Assembly (NCBI RefSeq): GCF_900102635.1
Contig: NZ_FMZQ01000002.1
Span: 310,001-374,000, forward strand
DNA length: 64,000 nt
Reading direction: 5' to 3'
DNA from: Ectopseudomonas chengduensis
Lineage (GTDB): Bacteria; Pseudomonadota; Gammaproteobacteria; Pseudomonadales; Pseudomonadaceae
The notes beneath the pieces are model-generated. The model made no database searches and had not been told where the DNA came from. It saw only the letters and a list, made by a program, of their open reading frames with translations. Positions 1-9,375 of this stretch are shown here, piece by piece (position 1 is the stretch's first letter; each line of letters begins with the position of its first letter). A program made the translations under genes and the position numbers.

Positions 1-1
1 C

Positions 2-373
2 AACCCGCTGATCAACGAGCCGTTCGATGACGTCGAGATCGACCTGAGCACCTTCGATTTCAAGGACATCGAAGAGAATGGCTTCGACCCCGCGCATTTC
101 GATGACCTGTTCCAGGCGATGAAAGCCGGCGAAGGCATCAGCCTGCTCGCCCTGTGCCTGATATTCCTGCAGTACCCGGTGCTGGAGCTGGTGGTCGCCG
201 AGGAATCGGAAGACGCCGCGACCGACTTCATGATGGGCCTGCTGATCGTCTACCGCGGCATCTTCCACGATGAAGACGAAGACGCCGCGATCATCTGGAT
301 CGGCAGCGACGCCTTCCAGAGCGCCTATAACGAAGCATCGCTGATCCTGCAGAAGAAGAACGCCCGCGTCTGA
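2..373 (+). CDS. Hypothetical acidic protein, 5' end outside the window
   Basis: The reading frame is open from the first bases of the window to the TGA at 371-373, so the visible part is the C-terminal 123 residues of a longer protein. It is rich in Asp and Glu (for example DEDEDAAIIWIG near the end) and has a central hydrophobic stretch, ISLLALCLIFLQYPVLELVV. I do not recognise the family. An internal ATG at 119 exists, but the coding pattern clearly continues upstream of it, so it is unlikely to be the start. The next gene runs convergently 11 bp downstream. Confidence 0.6.
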   Translation, partial: NPLINEPFDDVEIDLSTFDFKDIEENGFDPAHFDDLFQAMKAGEGISLLALCLIFLQYPVLELVVAEESEDAATDFMMGLLIVYRGIFHDEDEDAAIIWIGSDAFQSAYNEASLILQKKNARV

Positions 374-383
374 TTCATCTCAG

Positions 384-863
384 TCAGCCCTTCAGCGCAG
401 CCTCGATTCTGGCGATGTCGATCTTGCTCATGGTCATCATCGCCTCGAAGGCGCGCCTGGCGGCTGCGCGATCAGGGCTGGCGATGGCGGCGCTGAGGAT
501 GCGCGGGGTGATCTGCCAGGAGATGCCCCATTTGTCCTTGCACCAGCCGCATTCACTGGCCTGGCCGCCGTGGTCGATGATCGCGTGCCACAGGCGATCC
601 GTCTCGGCCTGATCGTCGGTCGCCACCTGAAACGAGAACGCCTCGTTATGCTGGAACACCGGGCCGCCGTTGAGGCCCAGGCAGGGAATGCCCATCACGC
701 TGAACTCCACCGTCAGCACGTCGCCCTGCTGGCCAGAAGGATAATCGCCGGGCGCATGGTGTACCGCCAGCACGGCGCTGTCGGGAAAGGTCTTGGCGTA
801 GAAAGTCGCAGCCTCCAGCGCGTCGCGGTCGTACCAGAGGCAGATGGTGTTCTTGCTGGTCAT
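384..863 (-). CDS. VOC-family protein (PhnB/3-demethylubiquinone methyltransferase-like fold)
   Basis: A 159-residue protein with the PhnB-like layout of the vicinal-oxygen-chelate superfamily. The first module contains YDRDALEAATFYAKTFPDS and later GDVLTVEFSVMGIPCLGLNG. A second module contains FSFQVATDDQAETDRLWHAI and GWCKDKWGISWQITP. These W-G-x-x-W-Q-I and GG-(P) signatures are typical of the small proteins often annotated as 3-demethylubiquinone-9 3-methyltransferase. True members of this group are not proven methyltransferases. The length fits the family. The substrate is unknown. Confidence 0.8.
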   Translation of the reverse strand: MTSKNTICLWYDRDALEAATFYAKTFPDSAVLAVHHAPGDYPSGQQGDVLTVEFSVMGIPCLGLNGGPVFQHNEAFSFQVATDDQAETDRLWHAIIDHGGQASECGWCKDKWGISWQITPRILSAAIASPDRAAARRAFEAMMTMSKIDIARIEAALKG

Positions 864-941
864 CCTGAGTCTCCCACCATGGTTTGAGAATCAGGAGTCT
901 AGACGGCTGTGGGGCGCTGGCTTGTCCTTGCCTGTTCGTCG

Positions 942-1742
942 TTACGGCTGCGGCTCTCTCATCCAGAACGTCGGGAACTGATCGAACGGGTAGTGCTTGC
1001 CGTCGTAGCGGACGGTGGTGCTGACCTTGCGTAGCACGGGCTCCTGCCGGCCAGCACGAACATGAGCGGTTACCACCAGGTCGGCATAGCCATGAGCATG
1101 CTTGGGCCCAAGGCCCAGCGTCAGGTCGGCCTGCTCCGACTCGAAATCACCATCCAGTGCGCAGGCCATGCCCTTTACCGTCGTCCACGAGTACAGATAA
1201 GTGGCAAACACCGGCCTTAGCCGAGGCCCTTGCGGCACCACCAGCGTCAGCAGGTTATTGAAGCCGGCATCCGGACAACTTGCCCCACGCGCGACACTGC
1301 GCACCACCACACCGAAGGCGCGAACGTCCGGCGCCAGGTGATAACGCGCGGTATCCAACCACAGGCTACCGGCATCGATTTCCAGCGCAGCATCTTCGCC
1401 AAGGTAGTCGTCATAGCGCTCGCGCAATTGCCCGCTCTGCGCGTCCACCTTCGCCACCAGCCAGTTGAGATAGCGCTCGCCCGCTGGCGTGGTGTCCTCG
1501 GCGTCACGGTAAGCCAGGGTCACCACGGACAACGCCGGATCATCCGGCCAGGGCTTGCAGGCAGCCGCCACCAACGGCCCGTCACCACGCTCGTCAGGGG
1601 GCGTCCAGCCTTGTTGTCCCAGTTGGGTGGCCAGTGAGTCCAGCAATGCAGCGTTGCAGGGCTGAGGTTGGCGCGTGTCGGCGTGAGCGAGGGAGAGCAG
1701 GCAGAGCGCGAAGGCGGGGAGGGTGCTAGGTAAACGGTCCAT
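942..1742 (-). CDS. Secreted hypothetical protein
   Basis: 266 residues beginning with a Sec-type signal peptide (LPAFALCLLSLAHA, predicted cut after AHA). The mature part has several Cys (PCNAALL, AACKPW, GASCPD, GMACAL) that could form disulfides in the periplasm, and ends with QFPTFWMREPQP. I do not recognise the family, although the arrangement resembles lipoprotein-like periplasmic proteins of unknown function. ATG at 1742 is preceded by a weak purine tract and is the first start that gives a good signal peptide. Nothing in the context suggests a partner. Confidence 0.65.
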   Translation of the reverse strand: MDRLPSTLPAFALCLLSLAHADTRQPQPCNAALLDSLATQLGQQGWTPPDERGDGPLVAAACKPWPDDPALSVVTLAYRDAEDTTPAGERYLNWLVAKVDAQSGQLRERYDDYLGEDAALEIDAGSLWLDTARYHLAPDVRAFGVVVRSVARGASCPDAGFNNLLTLVVPQGPRLRPVFATYLYSWTTVKGMACALDGDFESEQADLTLGLGPKHAHGYADLVVTAHVRAGRQEPVLRKVSTTVRYDGKHYPFDQFPTFWMREPQP

Positions 1743-2132
1743 GTTGGTGAGTCCTTGTTCGACCCCATTCGTCTGAGCGGAAACCGCAGGTGTGTGGGGG
1801 CGACTTTACGCTGAAAGAGGGGAGAGGGTGGAGTAGCTGGACTATGTGGGGACTGCTATCGGCCAGAAGCGGACTGATCAGCCGCGACTTAGCTGGCCAT
1901 CCTTGATGGTTTGAGGATCTATGGGAAATCGGGCCTTGTCTCAAGCGAACTCAAGGGAAACTCAGACACCATCAAGGTATTGAGTCCCAGCTCATCAAAA
2001 CACCGGGCAAGCAGATCTCTCTGACCGAACCCGAAGCCTGCACAATGAAGAAGTATTCTTGTGAACTCGACGCCTCGTTACGGGCTCGGTTACCGTTACA
2101 GACTTTCAACCGCTGATACAGGATATACCTGA
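1743..2132. other. Intergenic stretch at the island's left edge
   Basis: 390 bp without a credible gene. No tRNA, integrase or attachment repeat was recognised. Base composition becomes less GC-rich toward 2100, consistent with the start of the accessory island that follows. AGGAT at 2120-2124 is the probable ribosome-binding site of the next gene. Confidence 0.5.
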
Positions 2133-2609
2133 ATGGGATCTCGTTGCGTGGGGTTTGTTGTTGCAGGTGAGGACATCATTGTCATCGATACGGAGATCCC
2201 GGACGACGCTGATGAGCCCATCACGATCGTCATGGACGCGACTTGGAACCTTGCCAAAGGTGATCGCGGTGCAGCCTATGCCACGATGTTTCAACGTTGT
2301 GGTGACTACTTGCGGGAGAACAAGATTGCCAAAGCCGTGATCAAGGCAAGTGCACTCCCACAAGCCGCTGCGAAGCTTAGCCTCCTCGAAAGCGCAGAGC
2401 TTCGAGGTGTGATCATCGCCGCCTGCGCTTCGGTATGCGAGACGAAGGTACTGAAGAAGGCCCAGATCAGTCGTACATTCGGCGATCGTAAGGTCGATGA
2501 GTACGTCAAGGACGACGGCTTTTGGGATGCCAATGTGGAGGGCGGCAAGCTAAGAAAAGGTAGCCGCGAAGCCGCGATGCAGGTGATTGCCGCGAGGAGT
2601 CGTAAGTGA
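2133..2609 (+). CDS. RuvC/RNase H-fold-like protein of unknown function
   Basis: 158 residues with a pattern that recalls RuvC-type RNase H folds. It has a first strand CVGFVVAGEDIIVID, a later strand AKAVIKASA, a helix ELRGVIIAACASV, and a C-terminal run ending in GSREAAMQVIAARSRK. In active RuvC enzymes the first strand carries an Asp and the fourth strand a Glu. Here these places look like Val and Lys, so catalysis is doubtful. The fold call is inference from pattern only. The stop codon overlaps the kinase start (GTGA at 2606-2609), so the two genes are almost certainly co-translated and functionally linked. AGGAT lies eight bases before the ATG. Confidence 0.55.
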   Translation: MGSRCVGFVVAGEDIIVIDTEIPDDADEPITIVMDATWNLAKGDRGAAYATMFQRCGDYLRENKIAKAVIKASALPQAAAKLSLLESAELRGVIIAACASVCETKVLKKAQISRTFGDRKVDEYVKDDGFWDANVEGGKLRKGSREAAMQVIAARSRK

Positions 2610-3643
2610 CTGCAATACTCCCGAAGCTCGTCATCGGCGCGAAGCTAGGCAATGGGCATTTCGGTGAAGTGTTCCAGGGTGACGACAATGTCCACGGTCG
2701 GGTGGCGGTAAAGGTCCTTTCCCGCAAGCCCACCCACACCGATGCAGATTGGCAGAAGCACAAACGCGGCTTCTTGGCCGAAGCACAGTTCCTTTCAAAA
2801 GCCACGCACCGAAATGTGGTGCAGGTGTACCACATCAGTGAGGAAGGCGATTCTATCCACTTTGTCATGGCGCACTGCGCAGGCGGATCGTTGATGAGCG
2901 CCTACGAGATAGGGCCTATGACGCTGTCCTCCGTCCGCAAAGCCGCGACCGAAGTCTTGCTTGGGCTAAGCGCTTTGCACGCTCGCGGGATGCTGCATCG
3001 CGACATCAAGCCTGGAAACATCTTGATCGACCACACCGGCGTCGCGTTGCTTGGCGACTTTGGACTTGTGACTGACGATCTCTTGCTCGGGTATGCAGAT
3101 CAGGCAGGCTACCGTGATCACATCGCATTCGAGGTTTGGCATGGCTCAGGTACCAGTGCCAGAACGGACATTTGGGCGTTGGGCATGACACTCTACCGGT
3201 TACTGCATGGCAAACAATGGTATGACTCAGAAGTCGGCCGCCCCAGGGACACCGTCAGGGATGGAGCCTTTGCCGATCGGCTTAAGTGGCTCCCTCATGT
3301 ACCGACGGCGTGGCGACGAACCATACGCAAGATGCTGTGCGATGAGCCAGCTGCTCGGTTCCAGACAGCCAACGAGGCCCTGGATGCAATCGGGCGATTG
3401 CCAATTACCCCAGAGTGGACGGTTACTGACGTGTCAGCGCAAGGCGTACGCTGGGAGCGGCAAGTTGGTAAGCGTCTAGTCGTCGTAAAGTGGGATCGCA
3501 TCTCACCGAGACAACATGATTGGCAGGCGTGGAGCCAGCCGTTGGATGCTGGCAGGAAGAAGACCCTGGGTGGATCGGGTGGCGTCGTTGGCGGGAAACT
3601 AGCCGTGAAGGAGATGGAGACATTCTTCGCTAAGTGCAAGTGA
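2606..3643 (+). CDS. Hanks-type Ser/Thr protein kinase
   Basis: 345 residues, GTG start overlapping the previous stop. Kinase motifs are in order: the glycine loop GNGHFGEV at residues 15-22, the ATP-binding Lys in VAVKVL (K36), the catalytic loop HRDIKPGN from residue 131, and DFG at 151-153. A C-terminal extension of about 80 residues after the kinase domain (from about TPEWTVTDV) is unlike PASTA or PknB extracellular regions, and no membrane segment is visible, so the enzyme should be cytoplasmic. It is probably active, because all key residues are present. Its partner is the RuvC-like protein directly upstream. The two form a compact cassette inside an accessory island, an arrangement often seen for defence or stress-response modules, but the function is not shown. 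Confidence 0.88.
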   Translation: MTAILPKLVIGAKLGNGHFGEVFQGDDNVHGRVAVKVLSRKPTHTDADWQKHKRGFLAEAQFLSKATHRNVVQVYHISEEGDSIHFVMAHCAGGSLMSAYEIGPMTLSSVRKAATEVLLGLSALHARGMLHRDIKPGNILIDHTGVALLGDFGLVTDDLLLGYADQAGYRDHIAFEVWHGSGTSARTDIWALGMTLYRLLHGKQWYDSEVGRPRDTVRDGAFADRLKWLPHVPTAWRRTIRKMLCDEPAARFQTANEALDAIGRLPITPEWTVTDVSAQGVRWERQVGKRLVVVKWDRISPRQHDWQAWSQPLDAGRKKTLGGSGGVVGGKLAVKEMETFFAKCK

Positions 3644-3700
3644 GCCTACCTGCCTCAGCCCCCAGGCCCCAAAAGTCGAGTCCGAAGACAATGCCTATGA

Positions 3701-3922
3701 TCAGCCCGCTCCCAAGGAGCGGGGCAGTAAGTATCCATCCATGCCATCATCAGCCGTGATGGGCATAAGCTGAAAATGCGCACGCACGATGTCGCGACGC
3801 GCCTCGGCACATTGCGGACAAAAGGCGTTGCGTGCGTTGACGCCTTCCGGTGGCGCCCAGAAGGATCCGCAATACCCGCACCGAGGCATTGCCAAGGTCA
3901 AGTTCACTCGTCGTTGGTTCAT
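3701..3922 (-). CDS. Small zinc-ribbon protein
   Basis: 73 residues with two CxxC knuckles, CGYC and CPQC, about 18 residues apart, a classic zinc-ribbon spacing. The rest (ARRDIVRAHFQLMPI and a Gly/Leu-rich end) has no recognised domain. It runs convergently to the kinase cassette. The gene is short, but the paired Cys motifs make a chance ORF unlikely. A function in nucleic-acid binding is possible but not shown. Confidence 0.5.
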   Translation of the reverse strand: MNQRRVNLTLAMPRCGYCGSFWAPPEGVNARNAFCPQCAEARRDIVRAHFQLMPITADDGMDGYLLPRSLGAG

Positions 3923-4480
<558 letters not shown>

Positions 4481-4749
4481 GATGCATTTTCCACCTATCG
4501 GGGTGTCCGGGGAAAACCACCACAATGACCTCGTTTACGAGCGTAAAAGGATTGATGAGCTTGCTGAGTTCATTGAGGTAATTTGCTGGATGAGCTGGCT
4601 GACCTGGAGTATGTTGAGGATGTCTGCTCTTGAATGCCAGGGTTTGGGAATTTCCCAAGTTAGAGGTGTTCAAGGAAATGTGGTGTACCGCAGCAGCTAG
4701 GCAGGTGTGGTACAAGTACAACCACTAATCTTCAGGTATGAAAGCCGGA
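4481..4749. other. Intergenic remnant between IS relic and orphan gene
   Basis: Plus-strand text reads in two frames as RKRIDELAEFIE and then LLDELADLEYVEDV-like, suggesting the wreck of another small gene, possibly a helical antitoxin-like protein. It is too damaged to name. No convincing regulatory signal was seen. Confidence 0.3.
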
Positions 4750-5736
4750 TCAGACATCCGGCTTATTTTCAATTCGGAACAGCGACAAGGGAGAGTCAAG
4801 GTACTCACCGTCCAGCAAGATATCGGATACCTTGATTTCACCTACGGCTTTAAGCTCATCAATAACACTACGAATGTTACTTATCTTGTTTAGGATGTCG
4901 TGGAGCTTCAGCGCAACCCTCAAGCGATCCTCGCCCCAAGTATCATTTGGCAGCCTGCTTACCTTGTAAGGCTCGCTCCAGCCCTTGCGATCAATACACT
5001 TCAGCGAGAATGACTTAACAACATCGAGCGCTGAGCTATAGCGATTATCATATTCAACAAGCTGACTGATGACCTCGATTTCTTCAGGTTTCTCTAGGAG
5101 AATGTAGGCATATACCGATTTACCTATCTGATTCTCATAGTCTTTTCCGTTTTGAAGTAACCATGAGTAAAGGGATCGAACCTCTGAATCGAGCGTGTCA
5201 AGCTTATTCGTGGCCACTGAGTCCTTCGAGAATCCAGACCTGAAACGCCAAAAGCCACTCATCACATAAACAAAAATTAAATTTGTATATGAGTCTAAAA
5301 CTTCAAGGCTTGCGTCATCAAGGTAAGGTTCGTTGCTTTGAGGTGAAAGAATCTGAGAACTTCGCTCACCAAAAGCAGACAAGGACTTTCTAGCGTCTGT
5401 ATTTAAAAGATCCAGATCACTGCCTTGTTCTTGATAAGCAGTCAGACCAACTATAACCTCGTCATATTTTATTTTAAGCTCGCCAGTTATGTATTTGTTT
5501 TGAATGTCGATAACAGCACTTAGGTATTTCGATGTGTCCGCTTCATAGATATAATTATTGTGAATCTGAACAACTGAGGAAGGGATTGTTGGAGTATCCT
5601 GACGTTCGAGATGGCGTACAAATGAATTATTGGCGTCACGAACTATGTCCACGGTTTTAGAGGTGAAAACGCCATCTTGGACTGCAGCCCTAACGCTTTT
5701 TTCGCTAAGCAACGTGTATTTCGAAGCCATGGTCAC
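4750..5736 (-). CDS. Orphan AT-rich hypothetical protein
   Basis: 328 residues, or 326 if the second Met (ASKYTLLSEK) is used. Codon use is much more AT-rich than the flanking backbone, a sign of recent acquisition. The sequence is hydrophilic and mixed alpha/beta, with one hydrophobic helix near the middle (SYTNLIFVYVMSGFWRF) that could be buried or membrane-associated. No signal peptide or catalytic motif was recognised. Its place next to an IS3 relic and the kinase cassette puts it in the same accessory island. Confidence 0.6.
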   Translation of the reverse strand: MTMASKYTLLSEKSVRAAVQDGVFTSKTVDIVRDANNSFVRHLERQDTPTIPSSVVQIHNNYIYEADTSKYLSAVIDIQNKYITGELKIKYDEVIVGLTAYQEQGSDLDLLNTDARKSLSAFGERSSQILSPQSNEPYLDDASLEVLDSYTNLIFVYVMSGFWRFRSGFSKDSVATNKLDTLDSEVRSLYSWLLQNGKDYENQIGKSVYAYILLEKPEEIEVISQLVEYDNRYSSALDVVKSFSLKCIDRKGWSEPYKVSRLPNDTWGEDRLRVALKLHDILNKISNIRSVIDELKAVGEIKVSDILLDGEYLDSPLSLFRIENKPDV

Positions 5737-6100
5737 CCCTATTTGGCGCTGTATTCACCCTCAGTTGTCCCAAGGAGAGCTTCAAAATAGCCTCTGCCAA
5801 GGTGCATGTCATCTGGTTCGTACCGACAGATGGCAGCATGCGTACTCTTCTTTAAACAGCTTTGACAGACCACTGCCGCCCCGGCTTTAGGGGACGAATT
5901 TGTTTTTCCGGAACCAAACGTCGCTACTGGTCGGTAGCTGCCTTGGGCGAAGGGCTGCTTCTGGCCGATTGCAGCCTGTCACCCATCCACCGCCAGCATC
6001 AGTAGCAAGGCCATTGGAACGTCTAGGCGAACAGGCACATCGCAGGTTGCCAAAGCAGAAACCCATCTTTCGACAGGCTCCTGTCCGGCTCGATGCTGAG
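5737..6100. other. Intergenic stretch at the island's right edge
   Basis: 364 bp with no supported gene and no obvious repeat or RNA. Composition returns to high GC toward 6000, so the island probably ends in here. Confidence 0.4.
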
Positions 6101-6802
6101 CTACTTGGCGGCCGTTTCCTTCGCAGAGTCGGTGCTGTACAGCGCCAGGTGGTTGGCGATGCACATATCCATCGCCTCGATCAGAAACAGGTGGGGCTTG
6201 TCCTTGATCGGCGGAACTAGGCAGCGGCTGGCCACGCGTTGGCCGAGCATTTCCGCATCGATGTAGATGAGGTTGACCGGCGACTTCTCCGGATTTTCTT
6301 CGGCGCTGAAGAAGGCGCGGGTGTATTCCTCGTCCCCTGCAGTTTTGTCGAAGATGCTGCTGTCGATCCGGGTTGTCAGAACTTCGCCAACGGGTAGTTC
6401 CTGGCGGCTGAGGATGGCGACGCCAATCGGGCCGGTCAGGCCTGCGACCAGCGAGCTTTTGCGCAATTGCGATTGCAGGTTGGCGTAGGTCACGAAGTGA
6501 TGAACGTTGATGGCGGGTTGGCTGCCCAGCTCCGGGAAGGTCTCATAAGCCCGGTGAGCCAGCAGTCGAGGGCCTGTAGGCTTGGTGGCGGTGTCCGGCA
6601 TGCGGTAGATGGCATAGGCGCTACTGGTGACCAGCAGGCTGAAAATTTCCTTTTCGCTTTCACTGCTGGGGCGTTGATCGTGGATGACGATCTTGTCGGA
6701 TTGCTCGATGCCGGGGAATTCCGGTGGTGGCAGCGAAGGCTGACTGGCGCAGCCTGCAATGATCAGTGGGCTGGCGACGAGAAGGTATTTGAGAGCGCGC
6801 AT
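6101..6802 (-). CDS. Outer-membrane or periplasmic lipoprotein
   Basis: From the Met at 6802 the protein starts MRALKYLLVASPLIIAGCAS, a textbook lipoprotein signal with lipobox IAGC. The longer frame to 6880 would put 26 extra residues in front of this signal, so 6802 is preferred. The mature 217 residues contain a QPAINVHHFVTYANLQSQLR segment and a C-terminal part with two Cys (ASRCLVPP, MDMCIAN). The family is not recognised. It is likely anchored in the envelope. The next gene upstream is the end of the importer operon, same strand, about 190 bp away, with no evident link. Confidence 0.72.
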   Translation of the reverse strand: MRALKYLLVASPLIIAGCASQPSLPPPEFPGIEQSDKIVIHDQRPSSESEKEIFSLLVTSSAYAIYRMPDTATKPTGPRLLAHRAYETFPELGSQPAINVHHFVTYANLQSQLRKSSLVAGLTGPIGVAILSRQELPVGEVLTTRIDSSIFDKTAGDEEYTRAFFSAEENPEKSPVNLIYIDAEMLGQRVASRCLVPPIKDKPHLFLIEAMDMCIANHLALYSTDSAKETAAK

Positions 6803-6995
6803 ACGACATCCTGTTGTCGGGAAAAGGTCTGTTGGCTCATGGCCAGGCATCTGCGCGAGTCGGCGATGCATGATGGCCATGGGCTATGCATGCTGGCTCA
6901 AGCCTCGAGCGTTTTCAATGCCTGCCGTGGTGGCCCGGACAAATGCCCGCTGCGCGCTCAGGCGGCAGGCAGAATATCGATATCGCGCTGCCGGC

Positions 6996-7757
6996 TCAGC
7001 TCACCCAGCGTTGCCGCGCCCAGCCACTCAGAGCATCCACCGCCAGCACCAGCAGGAGCATGGCCAGGATCACCGTGGCCGCCTGCGCTTCCTGGAACAG
7101 GCTGAGCGACACGTAGAGCATCTGCCCTAGCCCTCCGGCGCCGACGAAGCCGAGCACGCTGGCCATGCGGATGTTGTTCTCCCAGCGATACAGGGTGTAC
7201 GCCACCAGTTGCGGCCAGACGCCGGGCAGGGTGCCGTAGCAGAAGGCGAGCATGCGCCCGCCGCCGCTTTCACGAATGGCGTCGGCTGGTTCGCGTGGGG
7301 TGTTTTCCAGCGCTTCGGCGAACAGGCGGCCGAGCACGCCGGCAGTGTGCAGGGCCAGCGCCAGGGTGCCGGCGTTGGGGCCGAGGCCGGCGGCCAGCAC
7401 CATCAGCGCCGCCCACACCAGTTCGGGGATGGCGCGCAGGGCGTTGAGCAGCAGGCGTGTGAGGTGCAGGGCGACACCGCCGAAGCGCCCGGCGGCTGGA
7501 AGCGCCAGAGCCAGGCCGAGCAGGGCGGCGAGCAGGGTGCCGATGGCGGACATGGCCAGGGTTTCCAGCGCGCCGCGGCCGATGGCCTGCAGGTGTGCGG
7601 CCGAGACGTCCGGCTGCAGGAAGCCGCTGGCGTACTGGCCCATCTGCGCCAGGCTGTCGCCGGCGACCAGGGCGCCGAGGTCGATGCCCAGATAGAGGAA
7701 CGAGGCAACTACCGCGGCGAGGAGGGCGGCGAGCAGGATCAGGTTGCCGGCTCTCAT
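6996..7757 (-). CDS. phnE2: PhnE-type ABC permease, second subunit
   Basis: 253 residues with about six hydrophobic segments and the PhnE-family loop GVWPQLVAYTLYRWENNIR followed by [12 protein letters not shown], the EAA-like contact with the ATPase. It is the last gene of a four-gene operon transcribed toward lower coordinates. Its ATG overlaps the stop of the preceding permease by 4 bp. The two paralogous permeases should form a heterodimeric inner-membrane channel. Confidence 0.85.
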   Translation of the reverse strand: MRAGNLILLAALLAAVVASFLYLGIDLGALVAGDSLAQMGQYASGFLQPDVSAAHLQAIGRGALETLAMSAIGTLLAALLGLALALPAAGRFGGVALHLTRLLLNALRAIPELVWAALMVLAAGLGPNAGTLALALHTAGVLGRLFAEALENTPREPADAIRESGGGRMLAFCYGTLPGVWPQLVAYTLYRWENNIRMASVLGFVGAGGLGQMLYVSLSLFQEAQAATVILAMLLLVLAVDALSGWARQRWVS

Positions 7758-8581
7758 GTCAGCCTCGCGCGCAGCAAGCGGCTGAACTGGTCGGCCAGCA
7801 GCACCAGCAGCAGGAAGGTGAGCAGCATGCTGGCCACTTCACCGCCGGCGAACATGCGCAGCGACAGGTCGATCTGCTGGCCCAGGCCGCCGGCGCCGAC
7901 GAAGCCCATCACCACTGAGGCGCGGATGGCGCACTCCCAGCGGTACACGGTGTAGGAGAGCATTTCCCCGGCGGCATTGGGTAGCACGCCGTAGGCGAAG
8001 GCGCTCAGGCGGCCGCTGCCGGCACCCAGTAGCGCGCGGGTGGGGCGGGCGTCGACCGACTCGAAGATTTCCGCATACACCTTGCCGAGCATGCCGGCGT
8101 AGGTGATGGCGATGGCCAGCACGCCGGCGGTGGGGCCGAGGCCGACAGCGCGGACGAACAGCAGCGCCCAGACGATTTCCGGCACGCTGCGCAGGAAGAT
8201 CAGCACGCCGCGCACCGGCCAGCGCGCCAGGTTCGCCCACCAGGTCGGGCGGCCGCCACGATGCACGGCTGACAGCGACAGCGCACGACTGGCCAGCAGT
8301 GCGGCGGGTATGGCGATGAGCAGCGCCAGGCTCATACCGGCGGTGGCGATGGCCAGGGTTTCCAGGGTGGCGCGACCGAGCAGGGCGAGGAACTCGGCGT
8401 CATGCGAGGGCGGCCAGAAACCGGCGAGGAAGTTGCCCATGGCGCGGGTGTTGTCGCCATCGACCAGCACGGCCAGGTCCAGCTCGCTAAGGCTCAGGCC
8501 CGGCCACAACAACAGCAGCGCCAGGACGGTGATCAGCAGGCGTGGCAGGGCGGCGGGGTCGCGTGGGGCGGTTGTCAGCAT
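7754..8581 (-). CDS. phnE1: PhnE-type ABC permease, first subunit
   Basis: 275 residues, multi-spanning, with the same family signature as its neighbour: [18 protein letters not shown] and [12 protein letters not shown]. The start overlaps the ATPase gene's end by 7 bp, so translation is coupled. It is paralogous to the downstream permease, and the pair supports a heterodimer rather than a single PhnE homodimer. Transport class: phosphonate-type oxyanion importer. Confidence 0.85.
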   Translation of the reverse strand: MLTTAPRDPAALPRLLITVLALLLLWPGLSLSELDLAVLVDGDNTRAMGNFLAGFWPPSHDAEFLALLGRATLETLAIATAGMSLALLIAIPAALLASRALSLSAVHRGGRPTWWANLARWPVRGVLIFLRSVPEIVWALLFVRAVGLGPTAGVLAIAITYAGMLGKVYAEIFESVDARPTRALLGAGSGRLSAFAYGVLPNAAGEMLSYTVYRWECAIRASVVMGFVGAGGLGQQIDLSLRMFAGGEVASMLLTFLLLVLLADQFSRLLRARLT

Positions 8582-9375
8582 CGCGGGATATGCGTCGGTT
8601 GCGGCGGCACGGGTGAGCTGGGCGTGGCCTGCAGTTGCTCGTTGGCGTACAGCGCTTTCAGTTGCTCGGGCAGCACCTGCTCGGTGGGCAGGTCGAAGGC
8701 GATGCGCCCGTCGCGAATACCGATAACCCGTGGGAAGTGCGCCAGCGCCAGGTCGACGGCGTGCAGGCTGGCCAGCAGGGTCATGCCGCGCTCGGCAGCC
8801 TCGCGGTTGAGCACGGCCAGAGTATGACCGGCCAGTACCGGGTCCATGGCCGAGACGGGTTCATCGGCGAGAATCAATTCCGGCGCCTGGTACAGCACGC
8901 GAGCGATGCCGACGCGCTGCAATTGGCCGCCAGAGAGCTGATCGCAGCGTTGGTAGAGCTTGTCGGCGATGTCCAGGCGCGCCAGGGCGGCCTGGGCACC
9001 GCTGGCATCCAGCGGACGCAGCAGGTTGAACAGGCCTTTGGCCAATGACCACTGGCCAAGCTTGCCGGCCAGCACGGCGGTGACCACGCGCTGGCGCGGT
9101 GGCAAAGGCGGTGCCTGGTGGATCAGGCCGATGCGCGCACGCAGGCGTTGGCGCTGGCGGGCAGCCAGGCGCCAGGGGTTGTGCTGCAGCAGGTCGATCT
9201 CACCCTGGGTGGGTTGCAGGCTGGTGGCCAGCAGGCGCAGCAGGGTGGTCTTGCCGGCGCCCGAGGGGCCGATGATTGCCACTCGTTCACCGGGGCTGAC
9301 CTGCAGATCGATATCTTCGAGCGCGACCTTGCCGTTGGCGTGGGCCAGGCCCACGCCACGCAGGGCGATGCTCAC
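8575..9375 (-). CDS. phnC: PhnC-type ABC transporter ATPase
   Basis: 266 residues with all nucleotide-binding motifs: Walker [10 protein letters not shown], signature [15 protein letters not shown], Walker [14 protein letters not shown], and a switch His in [12 protein letters not shown]. It powers uptake through the two permeases encoded just downstream. Its ATG overlaps the binding-protein stop (ATGA at 9372-9375), giving a tight operon in the order binding protein, ATPase, permease, permease. Confidence 0.92.
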   Translation of the reverse strand: MSIALRGVGLAHANGKVALEDIDLQVSPGERVAIIGPSGAGKTTLLRLLATSLQPTQGEIDLLQHNPWRLAARQRQRLRARIGLIHQAPPLPPRQRVVTAVLAGKLGQWSLAKGLFNLLRPLDASGAQAALARLDIADKLYQRCDQLSGGQLQRVGIARVLYQAPELILADEPVSAMDPVLAGHTLAVLNREAAERGMTLLASLHAVDLALAHFPRVIGIRDGRIAFDLPTEQVLPEQLKALYANEQLQATPSSPVPPQPTHIPRC

